Assembly: GCF_042649825.1 (NCBI RefSeq)
Contig: NZ_JBHSAB010000022.1
Location: 1-59,862 of the forward strand
From: Legionella_C dresdenensis
Lineage (GTDB): Bacteria > Pseudomonadota > Gammaproteobacteria > Legionellales > Legionellaceae
DNA length: 59,862 nt
Direction: 5' to 3'
Shown: one piece after another, positions 1 through 9,722 of the stretch
How the letters are laid out: every line of letters begins with the position of its first letter
Numbering within the stretch: position 1 is the stretch's first letter
Position numbers and translations under genes: made by a program
Notes under the pieces: model-generated
Seen by the model: the letters and a program-made list of their open reading frames with translations, nothing else
What the model was told of the DNA's origin: nothing
Databases searched by the model: none

Positions 1-174
1 TAAATTGGCTAATTGGATTCTCTTTGATAAACCGGAGACCAGCTTTTAAAAAAATTGTCCGGCACAAAGAAAAGATTTACGGCCACAGGAGCAGTTAATG
101 CATATTGGACGATTTTATCGTATAATTAGTAAAATTTTTTGGCATCCTGCGATGCCTGCCAACCAAAGTTTTTT

Positions 175-1131
175 ATGTCAGCAATTACTAACGATCTTGC
201 TCAGGCTGTTACTGTACTCCGTAACGGCGGTATTACTGCTATTCCTACCGAAACAGTGTACGGACTGGCTGGCAACGCAGAAAACGAGCAGGCCATCCGA
301 CAAATTTACGCCTTGAAAAACCGGCCGCTGAACCATCCATTAATTATGCATGTGGCCCGGAACTGGGAGCTGGATCGGTGGGTGAGTTTTATCCCCGATT
401 ATGCCAGACAGTTAATGGCAGCCTTTTGGCCAGGCCCGCTGACCTTGGTATTTCAGGCCAAACCTGGAGCTGTTAATCCATTAGTTACCGGCGGCCAGGA
501 TACAGTTGCCATTCGTTGTCCGGCTCACCCTGCTGCTCAGGCATTACTGGCTGAAGTGGCGTTTCCCTTGGTTGCACCCTCAGCCAATCCCTTTGGCAAA
601 GTAAGCCCAACTACTGCTGAACATGTCCAGTACAGCTTTAGCGAACAGGATTTGCTTATTCTGGACGGCGGACGCTGTCCAGTCGGCATTGAATCAACGA
701 TTATATCAGCCCTTGATCCGGACCATTACCAGATTCTGCGCCCCGGCATGATTGATGAGCGCGCCATCCAGGCTATTATTACTGGTGAGCTGACACCTGA
801 TAATAGCGCAATCCGTGTTCCAGGCAAGCTCAAAAGCCATTACCAACCGGAAAAACCCTTATATTGCTTTGACGATTACCAGCAAATACAGCAATTCTGT
901 CAGCAAAATCCAGACTGTTATGTTTTGAGTTTTACTAAAAACCGCGATTTTTCCCATCACCTGGGATTTCAACTGCCAGTCAATGCAGATGAAATGGCCT
1001 ACGAACTTTATTATCAATTGCGTGTTGCAGACCAATCCACAGCAACAGCAATTGCGATTGAGCTGCCGCCGGCAAGCAAAGAATGGGAAGGCGTCAGAGA
1101 GCGGATTATTAAAGCTTCGCAGCCAATGTAA
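175..1131 (+). CDS. tsaC: L-threonylcarbamoyladenylate synthase, Sua5 type
   Basis: Makes threonylcarbamoyl-AMP from threonine, bicarbonate and ATP, the first step of the t6A modification at position 37 of ANN-decoding tRNAs. The N-terminal YrdC/TsaC domain is clear (PTETVYGLAGNA, KNRPLNHPL, then APSAN near residue 140). A Sua5-type linker (SHYQPEKPLY) and a C-terminal Sua5 domain follow, so this is the long two-domain form rather than short TsaC. The reading frame is open upstream to a TTG at 139, but ATG 175 (318 aa) begins directly before the conserved domain and is preferred; no strong ribosome site is seen for either. It stands alone, followed by a repeat element. Confidence 0.93.
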   Translation: MSAITNDLAQAVTVLRNGGITAIPTETVYGLAGNAENEQAIRQIYALKNRPLNHPLIMHVARNWELDRWVSFIPDYARQLMAAFWPGPLTLVFQAKPGAVNPLVTGGQDTVAIRCPAHPAAQALLAEVAFPLVAPSANPFGKVSPTTAEHVQYSFSEQDLLILDGGRCPVGIESTIISALDPDHYQILRPGMIDERAIQAIITGELTPDNSAIRVPGKLKSHYQPEKPLYCFDDYQQIQQFCQQNPDCYVLSFTKNRDFSHHLGFQLPVNADEMAYELYYQLRVADQSTATAIAIELPPASKEWEGVRERIIKASQPM

Positions 1132-1160
1132 TCAGGTTTATGCTTGTTGGAGAAAGTGAG

Positions 1161-1430
1161 TGTTGGGCTTTACAGCCCATAGCCGTCAAGCTAAGCCAGG
1201 TACATAGGAAATTAGAATAGTAAATGTACAAAATTCCTTAACTGCCTGCTATGGGTTTTACAGCACATATTCGTTCGGCCTGAGGAAAATGCGGAGCATT
1301 TGTCTCGAAGGCGTGGCACTGTACCACAGGCTTCGAGACAGCGCTAAAGCGCTTCCTCAGCCCGAACGATATTGTGAAATATAGAAATTTAATTCCTTAG
1401 CTTGACGGTTATGGGCTTTACAGCCCAACA
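1161..1430. repeat. Composite inverted-repeat (MITE-like) element
   Basis: About 270 bp filling the gap between tsaC and the first 988-aa gene. The ends form a 35-bp terminal inverted repeat (1161-1195 and 1396-1430) matching at 32 of 35 positions; each end contains the small palindrome GGGCTTTACAGCCC. Inside lies a second long stem: 1272-1286 pairs with 1354-1368 with one mismatch, and 1301-1310 pairs perfectly with 1331-1340. No coding capacity was found. The layout suggests a non-autonomous transposable element or two nested repeats of the local palindromic families. Confidence 0.7.
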
Positions 1431-1447
1431 CCTCTATGCTGGTTTGA

Positions 1448-4414
1448 TTACAAATGCGGTTGAGGATTTATCGATTGCTCATGCGTAACCACTGGAGCCT
1501 GCAACGCTTTTTTATGCTTGACAATAAACATAGTCCGGGAAGCTAAAGAACCTGCTTTATTCGCCGGATCAATCGTTTGTAATACCGTAATCAACCGCTC
1601 AATGGTAGAAATTTTTCCGTTTTTTATCTGATGCAGAACCTGGTTAACCTCTTTGATATAATGCCGATTCCAATGGCCGCAGAAAAAACGCACTGCAGCG
1701 GAGTCATCTTTGGTATAATCACGCAGTAAAGCACAGGCTTTCTCTAAATCACTGCCCTCTGCTCTCTGATATATAGCCGTATAGCTGGGGCGAGGATTTA
1801 GATACATATTTAAAATATTAAAACAGCTTTTATTATTCCAACGCTTATTATTCTGGCAGCAGTACAATGCATCCATGACTGTTCTGTCATGGCAGTAGGG
1901 GTGAGCAAGAATTTTCAAAACTATCTCTTCCTGTCCGCGAATTGCAGCGGACGAAAGAGCGCTATAGCGTCCCAGACATTTAATCTGTAAAATTTCTGGT
2001 TTCATGTGGGGGCTTTGCAATACCAGATCAGCAATTCGCAAAAGCTCGCTTTTTTCAAGCAAATCCTTTTTTTCAGACAATTTCCATATAATAGTATGCA
2101 ATATAGTATGTTGCTGTTTCCCTGGTACCTTATCCCAATATACAAATTCCCTCATCATGAATGCTTCCGTTGAGCATTTTGGACTCTCTATAAATTGACG
2201 TATCAAATCAGGGAGATGCCCTTGTACTAAATAGGTCAATAAATCAGATTGGGCGAAATGTTGCGCGTTAACATAAGGATTTTCCATCATCAAATCAAAC
2301 AGGGGGGGAGCCAGCTCCTGCAATGTTCTCTCGATTTTTGGCAACATATAGGCTAATATTTTCTTTCCTAGTAGTTCCTCATTAACAAATTCTGGCGCTT
2401 TCTTAGTCGAGATAGCAAGTTTTATAGCCTCGAAATCTTCACGCAAACCAAATTGGGCAAGAAATTTATCATCCAACCGGTTTTCTTCGAAATGAGCCTT
2501 AGTGATGGTTTTATTTTTAAATAATCGGGTAAGCCGTAAATCACAGTTAATCAGTTCAATATTGGTCAGATCCAGTGTGCTTAAATCAATACCGCGTAAA
2601 TCCTTATCCCGGATAGTAATCCGCTGCCCGCTTTTAAGGTAGCTAAGATACCCTTCCTGCAATCCCAGGCCAAAAGCTTCACTAACAAGAAGTGATTCTG
2701 AAAGCGCGGTTAGAGGATAACCATGTGTTTGAAACAGATGCTGGATAAAACGCTCTTGTAATGAGGCCGGCAACGTTTGAAACCACTGCACGATTTGATT
2801 TTCAACGCCAAGTTTTTCGGTCAATTCCTCTGCCAGAATCGGCCAAAAACTGGAGAACGCAGTCAGGGTTTTATTCGCTAGCAGCAAGGGAATACATTTT
2901 ATTTTGAACTGGTTTAATAAAGCCTCGGAATGCCCCGGTTCAAGGCAGTCAAACACAGCTTGCCACGACCTTCTGCTTTCACTGGATAATAAGTATTTTT
3001 TCAAAATTTTGGTATCAATCGCATCTTGTAAACACGTGACAACCTCGTTAAACATCTCCGGCACAAATGCTCGCGCTGTCGTTTGCAAGCTCAAGTAACG
3101 ACTGATAATTTCCTTTATTTTTTCCTGGAGACCGGCTTTGGCATCGCCATAGAGGTTATCGCCCAAGGTTAACCCTTCGCCAAACAGTCTCAGTAAAATA
3201 CCCCCAAGCCCTTTCAAAGCAGGTATTAACTGCGGGTCCAACTCTCCATCCTCGTCCATAAAAAGCGGATCCCGCAAGCGGGCTAACAGCGAATCAAATT
3301 TAGCCGGTTCAATTTGCCGCTTCTCAGGTTTGGCGCTTAGATATTCAGCCCGAGCTTCCCGGGCAAACTGGTCATGGGCGGCAACCAGCCATTGCTGAAC
3401 AATTTCCGGGATTGGATCATCGGAATGAGCGCCGCCAGGCAAACCTCGCAGCGAATAATAATAGACATAATCCCGAAACAAGGCCGGTTCATTTTCGGCC
3501 AGCTCGTCAAGCCGCTTTTTACAGTAGGCCAGATACTGATATCCGATAGATTCCTCCGTGATTGGCAGGCTTTCGGCGATAGCCACATCCCGATGCACTG
3601 CATCCATACTGCTGACTATCTGGTTGCGGGTACCCATCCAGCAAGCTGCATTATTTTCGCCATATTCCGTTTGAGCCATCGCCAGGTGTTTGACCAACTG
3701 CCGTTTACGGGCCGTTATTTCGGCGGTTGACATATCGGCATTAAGAACAAAAGATTCCGGCCGGCTATCATTAACCGCTTGCCAGAGGAGATTTAATACC
3801 TGCTGATTGGTCAGGACGACTCTTTGATTAGCTGGTAACGCATAAGCACGATCTTCAGTTTGCGATTTGATCCGCGCACAGGCTTTTTGCGCCGCTTTAA
3901 TCTCCCGTTCGCTTAGGCCCTGCCCGGCTTTTAGTTCCTTTATAAAATTTTCAATCGTTTGGCCAGAAAAAACCGCATTGCCATACCGTTGATAAAGCGC
4001 TGAGATACTGCTATCAACTGCTTTTACAATAACACTGTCATGGGTATTTTGACCATCGATAACAAAATCCCTTAGAGCCCCTGCCGCTCTTGCAGCCTGC
4101 GGTCTGACATACTGATCTTCATAGCTTTTAATTTGCTGGTAGATAGGAAAGTTGGGCTCCTCGGCAATTAAATCAACAAGCCTCAAAAGGCCATAACGTT
4201 GAGTTGGATCGATTTTTTGAGTGTTTAACAAACAAGTGATAATAGTACGCGAAAACGATTTGCCTTTCGGCGGATTTAACGCCCACCACAAGGCGGATAT
4301 TCCGGGGGCAACATTATTCAGATCCAATCCCGGATTTTCAGCCAGGATTCTTGTAACTGCATTCTCATCCTGATTATCTATCGCCTGTTTAAGCTGGGAA
4401 ACGATGACGGGCAT
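1448..4414 (-). CDS. Large effector-like protein, copy 1 of tandem pair
   Basis: A 988-aa protein of unknown function, probably soluble (no signal peptide or membrane segment seen). The N-terminus reads like a degenerate ankyrin unit (ENAVTRILAENPGLDLN). A pentapeptide-like stretch follows near residues 610-640 (LRGIDLSTLDLTNIELINCD), then ankyrin-like units such as LSSAAIRGQEEIVLKILAH. A compact C-terminal module spans about 890-964 (ACALLRDY, FFCGHWNRH, GSLASRTMFI) and recurs in the proteins at 4539-7508 and 37114-38637. It closely resembles the gene immediately upstream, so the pair is a tandem duplication. A PmrA-type promoter precedes it. Best read as a Dot/Icm effector candidate; no biochemical activity can be assigned. 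Confidence 0.85.
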   Translation of the reverse strand: MPVIVSQLKQAIDNQDENAVTRILAENPGLDLNNVAPGISALWWALNPPKGKSFSRTIITCLLNTQKIDPTQRYGLLRLVDLIAEEPNFPIYQQIKSYEDQYVRPQAARAAGALRDFVIDGQNTHDSVIVKAVDSSISALYQRYGNAVFSGQTIENFIKELKAGQGLSEREIKAAQKACARIKSQTEDRAYALPANQRVVLTNQQVLNLLWQAVNDSRPESFVLNADMSTAEITARKRQLVKHLAMAQTEYGENNAACWMGTRNQIVSSMDAVHRDVAIAESLPITEESIGYQYLAYCKKRLDELAENEPALFRDYVYYYSLRGLPGGAHSDDPIPEIVQQWLVAAHDQFAREARAEYLSAKPEKRQIEPAKFDSLLARLRDPLFMDEDGELDPQLIPALKGLGGILLRLFGEGLTLGDNLYGDAKAGLQEKIKEIISRYLSLQTTARAFVPEMFNEVVTCLQDAIDTKILKKYLLSSESRRSWQAVFDCLEPGHSEALLNQFKIKCIPLLLANKTLTAFSSFWPILAEELTEKLGVENQIVQWFQTLPASLQERFIQHLFQTHGYPLTALSESLLVSEAFGLGLQEGYLSYLKSGQRITIRDKDLRGIDLSTLDLTNIELINCDLRLTRLFKNKTITKAHFEENRLDDKFLAQFGLREDFEAIKLAISTKKAPEFVNEELLGKKILAYMLPKIERTLQELAPPLFDLMMENPYVNAQHFAQSDLLTYLVQGHLPDLIRQFIESPKCSTEAFMMREFVYWDKVPGKQQHTILHTIIWKLSEKKDLLEKSELLRIADLVLQSPHMKPEILQIKCLGRYSALSSAAIRGQEEIVLKILAHPYCHDRTVMDALYCCQNNKRWNNKSCFNILNMYLNPRPSYTAIYQRAEGSDLEKACALLRDYTKDDSAAVRFFCGHWNRHYIKEVNQVLHQIKNGKISTIERLITVLQTIDPANKAGSLASRTMFIVKHKKALQAPVVTHEQSINPQPHL

Positions 4415-4442
4415 GATTAAATATTAATTAAGAATTTGTTTT

Positions 4443-4475
4443 ATTATATGGCGGAATTATTAACAGATTCTTAAG
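4443..4475 (-). promoter_or_regulatory. PmrA-type box and -10 for copy 1
   Basis: On the minus strand the 20-mer CTTAAGAATCTGTTAATAAT (4456-4475) has TTAA-N7-TTAA spacing. It is followed after exactly 7 nt by TATAAT (4443-4448), upstream of the ATG at 4414. The Legionella PmrA site is a direct repeat with 11-bp periodicity, which this matches. Confidence 0.65.
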
Positions 4476-4538
4476 CCGTAGAAAAGGGGTGTTGGGCTTC
4501 TTTGCACAGGACAATTTCTGTAGGCTGGCCGTTTTTAA

Positions 4539-7508
4539 TTACAAATGCGGTTGTGGATTTATCGATGGCTCATGCGTAGCCACTGGAGCCTGCAACGCTT
4601 TTTTATGTTCCCTGACTATAAACATAGTCCGGGAAGCTAAAGAACCCGCTTTATTCGCCGGATCAATTGTTTGTAATTCGGTAATCAACCGCTCAATGGT
4701 AGAAATTTTTCCGTTTTTTATCTGATGCAGAACCTGGTTAACCTCTTTAATATAATGCCTATTCCAATGACCGCAGAAAAAACGCACTGCAGCGGAGTTA
4801 TCTTTGGTATAATCACGCAGTAAAGCACAGGCTTTCTCTAATTCGCCGCCCTCTGTTCTCTGATATATTGCCGTATAGCTGGGGCGAGGATTTAGATACA
4901 TATTTAAAATAGTAAAACAGCTTTTATTATTCCAACGCTTATCACTCTGGCAGTGGTAAAATGCATCTCTGACTGCCCTATCACGACAATGGGGGTGAGA
5001 AAGAATTTTCAAAACCATCTCTTTCTGACCACAACTTACCGCGTACGAAAGCACATTATAATGTCCCATATTTGTAATCTGTAAAATTTCTGGTTTCATG
5101 TGGGGACTTTGCAATACCAGATCAGCAATGCGCAAAAGGTCGTTTTTTTCGAGCAAATCCTGTTTTCCGTATAATTCCCATATAATGGTATGCAATATAG
5201 TATGTTGCTCCTCCCTTGGCCGCGCATACCAATATTGGAATTCACTTATTCTGAATGCTCCTGTTGAGCATTTTGGACTCTCAATAAATTGACGTATCAA
5301 ATCAGGGAGATACCCTTGTACTAAATAAATCAATAAACCAGATCGGGCGAAATGTTGCGCAGTAACAGAAGGATTTTCCATCATCAAATCAAATAGCTGG
5401 GGAACCAGCCTTTGCAATGATGTCTTGTCTCTCGACATCAGCATTGGGACAAATACATTCCTTCCTCTTAGCTGTTCATTAAAAAATTCCGGCGCTTTCT
5501 TAGTCGAGATAGCAAATTTTAGAGCCTCAATATCTCCCCGTATACTTAATTGGCCCAAATATTTATCATCCAACCGGTTTTCTTCAATATGAGCCTTAGT
5601 GATGGTTTTATTATTAAATAATCGGGTAAGCCGTAAATCACAGTTAATCAGTTCAATATTGGTCAGATCGAGCGTACTTAAATTAATGCCGCGTAAATCC
5701 TTATCCCGGATAGTAATCCGCTGCCCGCTTTTAAGGTAGCTAAGATACCCTTCCTGCAATCCCAGGCCAAAAGCTTCACTAACAAGAAGTGATTCTGAAA
5801 GCGCGGTTAGAGGATAACCATGCGTTTGAAACAGTTGCTGGATAAAACGCTCTTGTAATGATGCCGGCAACGTCTGGAACCACTGCACGATTTGATTTTC
5901 AACACCGAGTTTTTCGGTCAATTCCTCTGTCAGAATCGTCCAAAAATTGGAGAACGCAGTCAGGGGTTTATGCCCCAACAGCAAGGGAATACATTTAATT
6001 TTTAACTGACTTAACAAAGCCTCGGCATGCTCCGGCTCAAGGCAGTCAAACACTGTCTGCCACTGCTTTCTGCTCTCGCTGGATAGTAAGTATTTTTTCA
6101 AAATTTCGGTATCGATCGCGTTTTGTAAACACGTGACAACATCGTTAAGCATTTCCGGCACAAATGCTTGCATTTTCGTTTGCAAGCTTAAGTAACCTCT
6201 GATAATTTCCTTTATTTTTTCCTGGAGACCGGCTTTGGCATCGCCATAGAGGTTATCGCCCAAGGTTAACCCTTCGCCAAACAATCTCAGCAAAATACCC
6301 CCAAGCTCTTTCAACTCAGGTATTAACTGCGGGTCCAACTCTCCATCCTCGTCCATAAAAAGCGGATCCCGCAGACGGGTTAACAGCGAATCAAAATCGA
6401 CAGGATTAATTTGCTGCTTCTCCGGTTTGGCGTTTAGATATTCAGCTCGAGCTTCCCGGGCAAACTGGTCATGGGCGGCAGCCAGCCATTGCTGCACAGT
6501 CGCGGGTATTGGCTCATTGGCATGAGCGCCGCCCGGTAATCCTCGCAGCGCATAATAATAGACATAATCCCGAAACAATGCCGGTTCATTTGCTGCCAAT
6601 TCGTCAAGCTGCCTTTTACTGTAGGCCAGATACTGATATCCGATAGATTCCTCCGTGATTGGCAGACTTTCAGCGATAGCCACATCCCGATGAACCGCAT
6701 CCATGCTGCTGACTATCTGGTTGCGAGTACCCATCCAGCAAGCTGCCGTATCTTCACCATATTCCGTTTGAGCCATTGCCAGATGTTTGACCAACTGCCG
6801 TTTACGGGCCGTAATTTCAGCAGTTGACATATCTGCATTAAAAACAAAAGATTCCGGCCGGGTATCATTAACCGCTTGCCAGAGAAGATTTAAGACCTGT
6901 TGGTTGGTCAGGACGACTCTTTGATTAGCTGGTAACGCATAAGCGCGATCTTCAGTTTGCGATTTGATCCGCGCACAGGCTTTTTGCGCCGCTTTAATCT
7001 CCCGTTCGCTTATGCCCTGCCCGGCTTTTAATCCCTTTATAAAATTTTCAATCGTCTGGCCAGAAAAGGCTGAATTGCCATAACGTTGATAAAGCGCCGA
7101 GATACTGCTATCAACCGCTTTCACGATAATACTGTCATGGGTATTTTGATCGTCTGCAACAAAATCCCTTAGCTCTGTCGTTCTTGCAGCCTGCGGTCTG
7201 ACATACTGATCTTCATAGCTTTTAATTTGCTGGTAGAGAGGAAAGTTGGGCTCCTCGGCAATTAAATCAACAAGCCTCAAAAGGCCATAACGTTGAGTTG
7301 GATCGATTTTTTGAGTGTTTAACAAACAAGTGATAATAGCACGCGAAAACGGTTTGCCTTTGGGCGGATTTAAAGCCCACCACAATGCAGAAATTCTAGG
7401 AGCAACCTCATTCAGATCCAATCCCGGATTTTCAGTCAGAATTTTTTTAACGGCATTCTCATCCTGATTATCTATCGCCTGTTTAAGCTGGGAAACGACT
7501 GTGGGCAT
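4539..7508 (-). CDS. Large effector-like protein, copy 2 of tandem pair
   Basis: A 989-aa paralog of the 988-aa protein next to it, collinear from first to last residue. The N-terminal third and the pentapeptide-like block are nearly unchanged. Divergence concentrates in the ankyrin-like region (roughly residues 650-850) where, for example, the sequence after AHIEENRLDDK differs strongly. It ends in the same SINPQPHL tail and carries the same C-terminal module (LLRDYTKDN, FFCGHWNRH, AGSLASRTMFI). It has its own copy of the PmrA-type promoter, so the duplication included the upstream region. Probable Dot/Icm substrate by regulation and architecture; function unknown. Confidence 0.85.
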   Translation of the reverse strand: MPTVVSQLKQAIDNQDENAVKKILTENPGLDLNEVAPRISALWWALNPPKGKPFSRAIITCLLNTQKIDPTQRYGLLRLVDLIAEEPNFPLYQQIKSYEDQYVRPQAARTTELRDFVADDQNTHDSIIVKAVDSSISALYQRYGNSAFSGQTIENFIKGLKAGQGISEREIKAAQKACARIKSQTEDRAYALPANQRVVLTNQQVLNLLWQAVNDTRPESFVFNADMSTAEITARKRQLVKHLAMAQTEYGEDTAACWMGTRNQIVSSMDAVHRDVAIAESLPITEESIGYQYLAYSKRQLDELAANEPALFRDYVYYYALRGLPGGAHANEPIPATVQQWLAAAHDQFAREARAEYLNAKPEKQQINPVDFDSLLTRLRDPLFMDEDGELDPQLIPELKELGGILLRLFGEGLTLGDNLYGDAKAGLQEKIKEIIRGYLSLQTKMQAFVPEMLNDVVTCLQNAIDTEILKKYLLSSESRKQWQTVFDCLEPEHAEALLSQLKIKCIPLLLGHKPLTAFSNFWTILTEELTEKLGVENQIVQWFQTLPASLQERFIQQLFQTHGYPLTALSESLLVSEAFGLGLQEGYLSYLKSGQRITIRDKDLRGINLSTLDLTNIELINCDLRLTRLFNNKTITKAHIEENRLDDKYLGQLSIRGDIEALKFAISTKKAPEFFNEQLRGRNVFVPMLMSRDKTSLQRLVPQLFDLMMENPSVTAQHFARSGLLIYLVQGYLPDLIRQFIESPKCSTGAFRISEFQYWYARPREEQHTILHTIIWELYGKQDLLEKNDLLRIADLVLQSPHMKPEILQITNMGHYNVLSYAVSCGQKEMVLKILSHPHCRDRAVRDAFYHCQSDKRWNNKSCFTILNMYLNPRPSYTAIYQRTEGGELEKACALLRDYTKDNSAAVRFFCGHWNRHYIKEVNQVLHQIKNGKISTIERLITELQTIDPANKAGSLASRTMFIVREHKKALQAPVATHEPSINPQPHL

Positions 7509-7537
7509 GATTTAAGTATTAATCAATAATTTGTTTT

Positions 7538-7570
7538 ATTATATGGTGGAATTATTAAGAGATTCTTAAG
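7538..7570 (-). promoter_or_regulatory. PmrA-type box and -10 for copy 2
   Basis: Minus strand 7551-7570 reads CTTAAGAATCTCTTAATAAT, a close match to a tandem cTTAATatT repeat with 11-bp periodicity. Seven nt later comes TATAAT (7538-7543). The geometry is identical to the promoter of copy 1 and to three others in the window. Confidence 0.7.
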
Positions 7571-7582
7571 CCGTAGAAAAGA

Positions 7583-7613
7583 GTGTTGGGCTAAACGAAG
7601 TGCAGCCCAACAC
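7583..7613 (-). terminator. Hairpin terminator after the carboxyltransferase gene
   Basis: A 10-bp stem (GTGTTGGGCT pairing with AGCCCAACAC) lies 6 nt past the stop of the gene at 7619-9403. Read on the minus strand it is followed by TCTTTTCT. It would end that transcript just before the PmrA-type promoter. The stem belongs to the local TTGGGCT palindromic family. Confidence 0.5.
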
Positions 7614-7618
7614 AGCTT

Positions 7619-9403
7619 TCAAGCGATCTCTATTAATACCTGAGCCGGAGTGACCTTATCTCCTTTGTTACAATGTATGGCCTGTACTGTACCCGCAAGC
7701 GGGGCCTGGATTTCGGTTTCCATTTTCATCGCCTCAAGCACTAACAGCGCTTGACCTTTCGTTACTTTATCGCCTACTACAACGTTGATTATCACAATAG
7801 TGCCTGGCATGGAAACAGTAATGTCGCCTGCTTTTAATGTTTTTTTGACTGCTGGTTGGGCTGATGGCGTTTGCTCGTTATCAACCTGGATGATCACTTC
7901 TTCCGGTACACCGTCCACCCACAAAAAGCAGGACTGCTGGCCGCGTTCACGCATGCCGAAGCCAGCCACTTTAACGTGATAGCTTTCACCATGCAAGGCA
8001 ATGTCGAATTCAGATAACCGCTCTTCCCCGGCTGAATGTTCAGGTGGTAATAAAGGTTCTGGAATCAGCGTGTTTTGCTCACGCTCAACAAGGAACTGTT
8101 GGCCGATTTCCGGAAACATCGCAAGCGTCAATACATCTTCGTCGTTTTTGGCGAGCTCGCCTGCTTCACGGCGCAATTTCTTAATTTCCAGCGGCAGTAA
8201 ATCCGCTGGCCGAACGTCAATTACCTCTGTACGTCCAATCGCTTTTTTACGCAAGCTTGCACTGATTTTGCCCGGCGCAGCACCGTATTTGCCCTGGCAA
8301 TAAAGCTTGACCTCATTGGTAATCGTTTTATAACGCTCGCCTGTTAACACATTGATTACTGCCTGGGTACCGACAATCTGGGAAGTGGGGGTAACCAGCG
8401 GCGGATAACCCAAGTCTTTACGTACCCGTGGAATTTCAAGATGCACTTTATCAAGCCTGTCGAGCGCATTTTGTTCTTTAAGCTGGTTATAAAGATTCGA
8501 AATCATGCCGCCGGGGATTTGATAGAGCTGTACCCGCGGATCAATATCACGCGCTTCGCTTTCAAATTGGCGATACTTTTTGCGTACTTGCTGAAAATAA
8601 TCGGCAATTTCAAGTAAGGCATTCAAATCCAGTCCGGTATCGTAATCTGTTCCAGCAAGCGCTGCCACCAGCGATTCAGTTGCCGGATGAGAGGCGCCGC
8701 CGGAAAAGGAAGAAATTGCAGTATCAATATGCTGACAACCAGCCAGGACAGCCTGATAATGACACATAGGCGCCAGACCAGAGGTAGCATGGCTATGCAA
8801 GTGAACCGGCAGCCCGGTTGCCGCCGCCAGCCCCTGATAAAGTTCAACCGTCACGGCCGGAGTCAACAAGCCTGCCATATCTTTAATCGCAATGCTGTCA
8901 CACCCCATTTCAGCCAGTTCAATCCCAAGCTCAACAAAATTTGCCAGCGTATGCACAGGACTGGTGGTATAACAGATTGTGCCCTGGGCATGTTTTTTAT
9001 GCTTTTTTACCGCCTCGATTGCCATTTTTAAATTACGGACATCGTTTAACGCATCGAAAATACGGAATACATCAACGCCATTACTGGCAGCGAGTTTGAC
9101 GAAAGTCTGCACGACATCATCGGCATAATGACGATACCCTAACAAATTCTGACCACGTAACAGCATGGATAAACGGGTATCGGGCAAGGCTTCACGCAAC
9201 AATCTCAATCGTTGCCAGGGATCTTCCTTTAAAAACCGCAGACAAGCGTCAAAGGTCGCGCCGCCCCAGACTTCCATCGCCCAGTAACCAATCCTGTTCA
9301 TCCGGGCAGTAATGGGGAGCATATCTTCCGTCCGCAAACGAGTGGCAATCAGACATTGGTGAGCATCCCGTAACGTGACGTCAGTAATATAAGTAACCGC
9401 CAT
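7619..9403 (-). CDS. oadA: Biotin-dependent carboxyltransferase (OadA / pyruvate carboxylase subunit B type)
   Basis: A 594-aa protein with an HMGL-like carboxyltransferase barrel at the N-terminus (VTLRDAHQCLIATR, IKDMAGLLTP, LHSHATSGLA), a PYC/OADA conserved domain, and a C-terminal biotinyl domain with the biotin lysine at about residue 560 (EAMKM). It transfers a carboxyl group between biotin and pyruvate/oxaloacetate. No oadB or oadG membrane subunits are visible nearby, while a biotin carboxylase gene (accC) lies 1.3 kb away on the other strand. It may therefore work as the B subunit of a two-part pyruvate carboxylase instead of a Na+-pumping decarboxylase. That choice is inference. Confidence 0.85.
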   Translation of the reverse strand: MAVTYITDVTLRDAHQCLIATRLRTEDMLPITARMNRIGYWAMEVWGGATFDACLRFLKEDPWQRLRLLREALPDTRLSMLLRGQNLLGYRHYADDVVQTFVKLAASNGVDVFRIFDALNDVRNLKMAIEAVKKHKKHAQGTICYTTSPVHTLANFVELGIELAEMGCDSIAIKDMAGLLTPAVTVELYQGLAAATGLPVHLHSHATSGLAPMCHYQAVLAGCQHIDTAISSFSGGASHPATESLVAALAGTDYDTGLDLNALLEIADYFQQVRKKYRQFESEARDIDPRVQLYQIPGGMISNLYNQLKEQNALDRLDKVHLEIPRVRKDLGYPPLVTPTSQIVGTQAVINVLTGERYKTITNEVKLYCQGKYGAAPGKISASLRKKAIGRTEVIDVRPADLLPLEIKKLRREAGELAKNDEDVLTLAMFPEIGQQFLVEREQNTLIPEPLLPPEHSAGEERLSEFDIALHGESYHVKVAGFGMRERGQQSCFLWVDGVPEEVIIQVDNEQTPSAQPAVKKTLKAGDITVSMPGTIVIINVVVGDKVTKGQALLVLEAMKMETEIQAPLAGTVQAIHCNKGDKVTPAQVLIEIA

Positions 9404-9449
9404 TCACTCTCCCTGTAAAATTAAATAACTATGACTATTATTAGGGTCA

Positions 9450-9578
9450 CTGCCATTAAATTAAGAAGATTTGTCATCCCCGCAAAGGCGGGGATCCATC
9501 TCTCAAACAAGGTAAGGAGCCAACCTGAGAAATGGATTCCGCCTACGCGGGAATGACAGTCTCCCTAACTTAATGGCA
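9450..9578. repeat. CTGCCATTAA-family MITE-like element
   Basis: A 129-bp element bounded by CTGCCATTAAATTA and its near-inverse TAACTTAATGGCA. It contains two hairpin cores (CCCCGCAAAGGCGGGG and the TGGATTCCGCCTACGCGGGAATGACA half). It occupies much of the 319-bp gap between the carboxyltransferase gene and aroQ. A near-complete copy is at 38667-38791 and a truncated one at 18090-18176. Confidence 0.7.
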
Positions 9579-9722
9579 TTGATTATTAAGGTAACGATAG
9601 CATATTCCTGCTTGAAACAATATAGCGGGAAACATGCCGGCATCATGCCGATATCATCGAGGTTCTGGACATTATTGCAAAGTTCAGGCAGAATCGCAGC
9701 AATTTAGCTAAATTTAGTCAAT

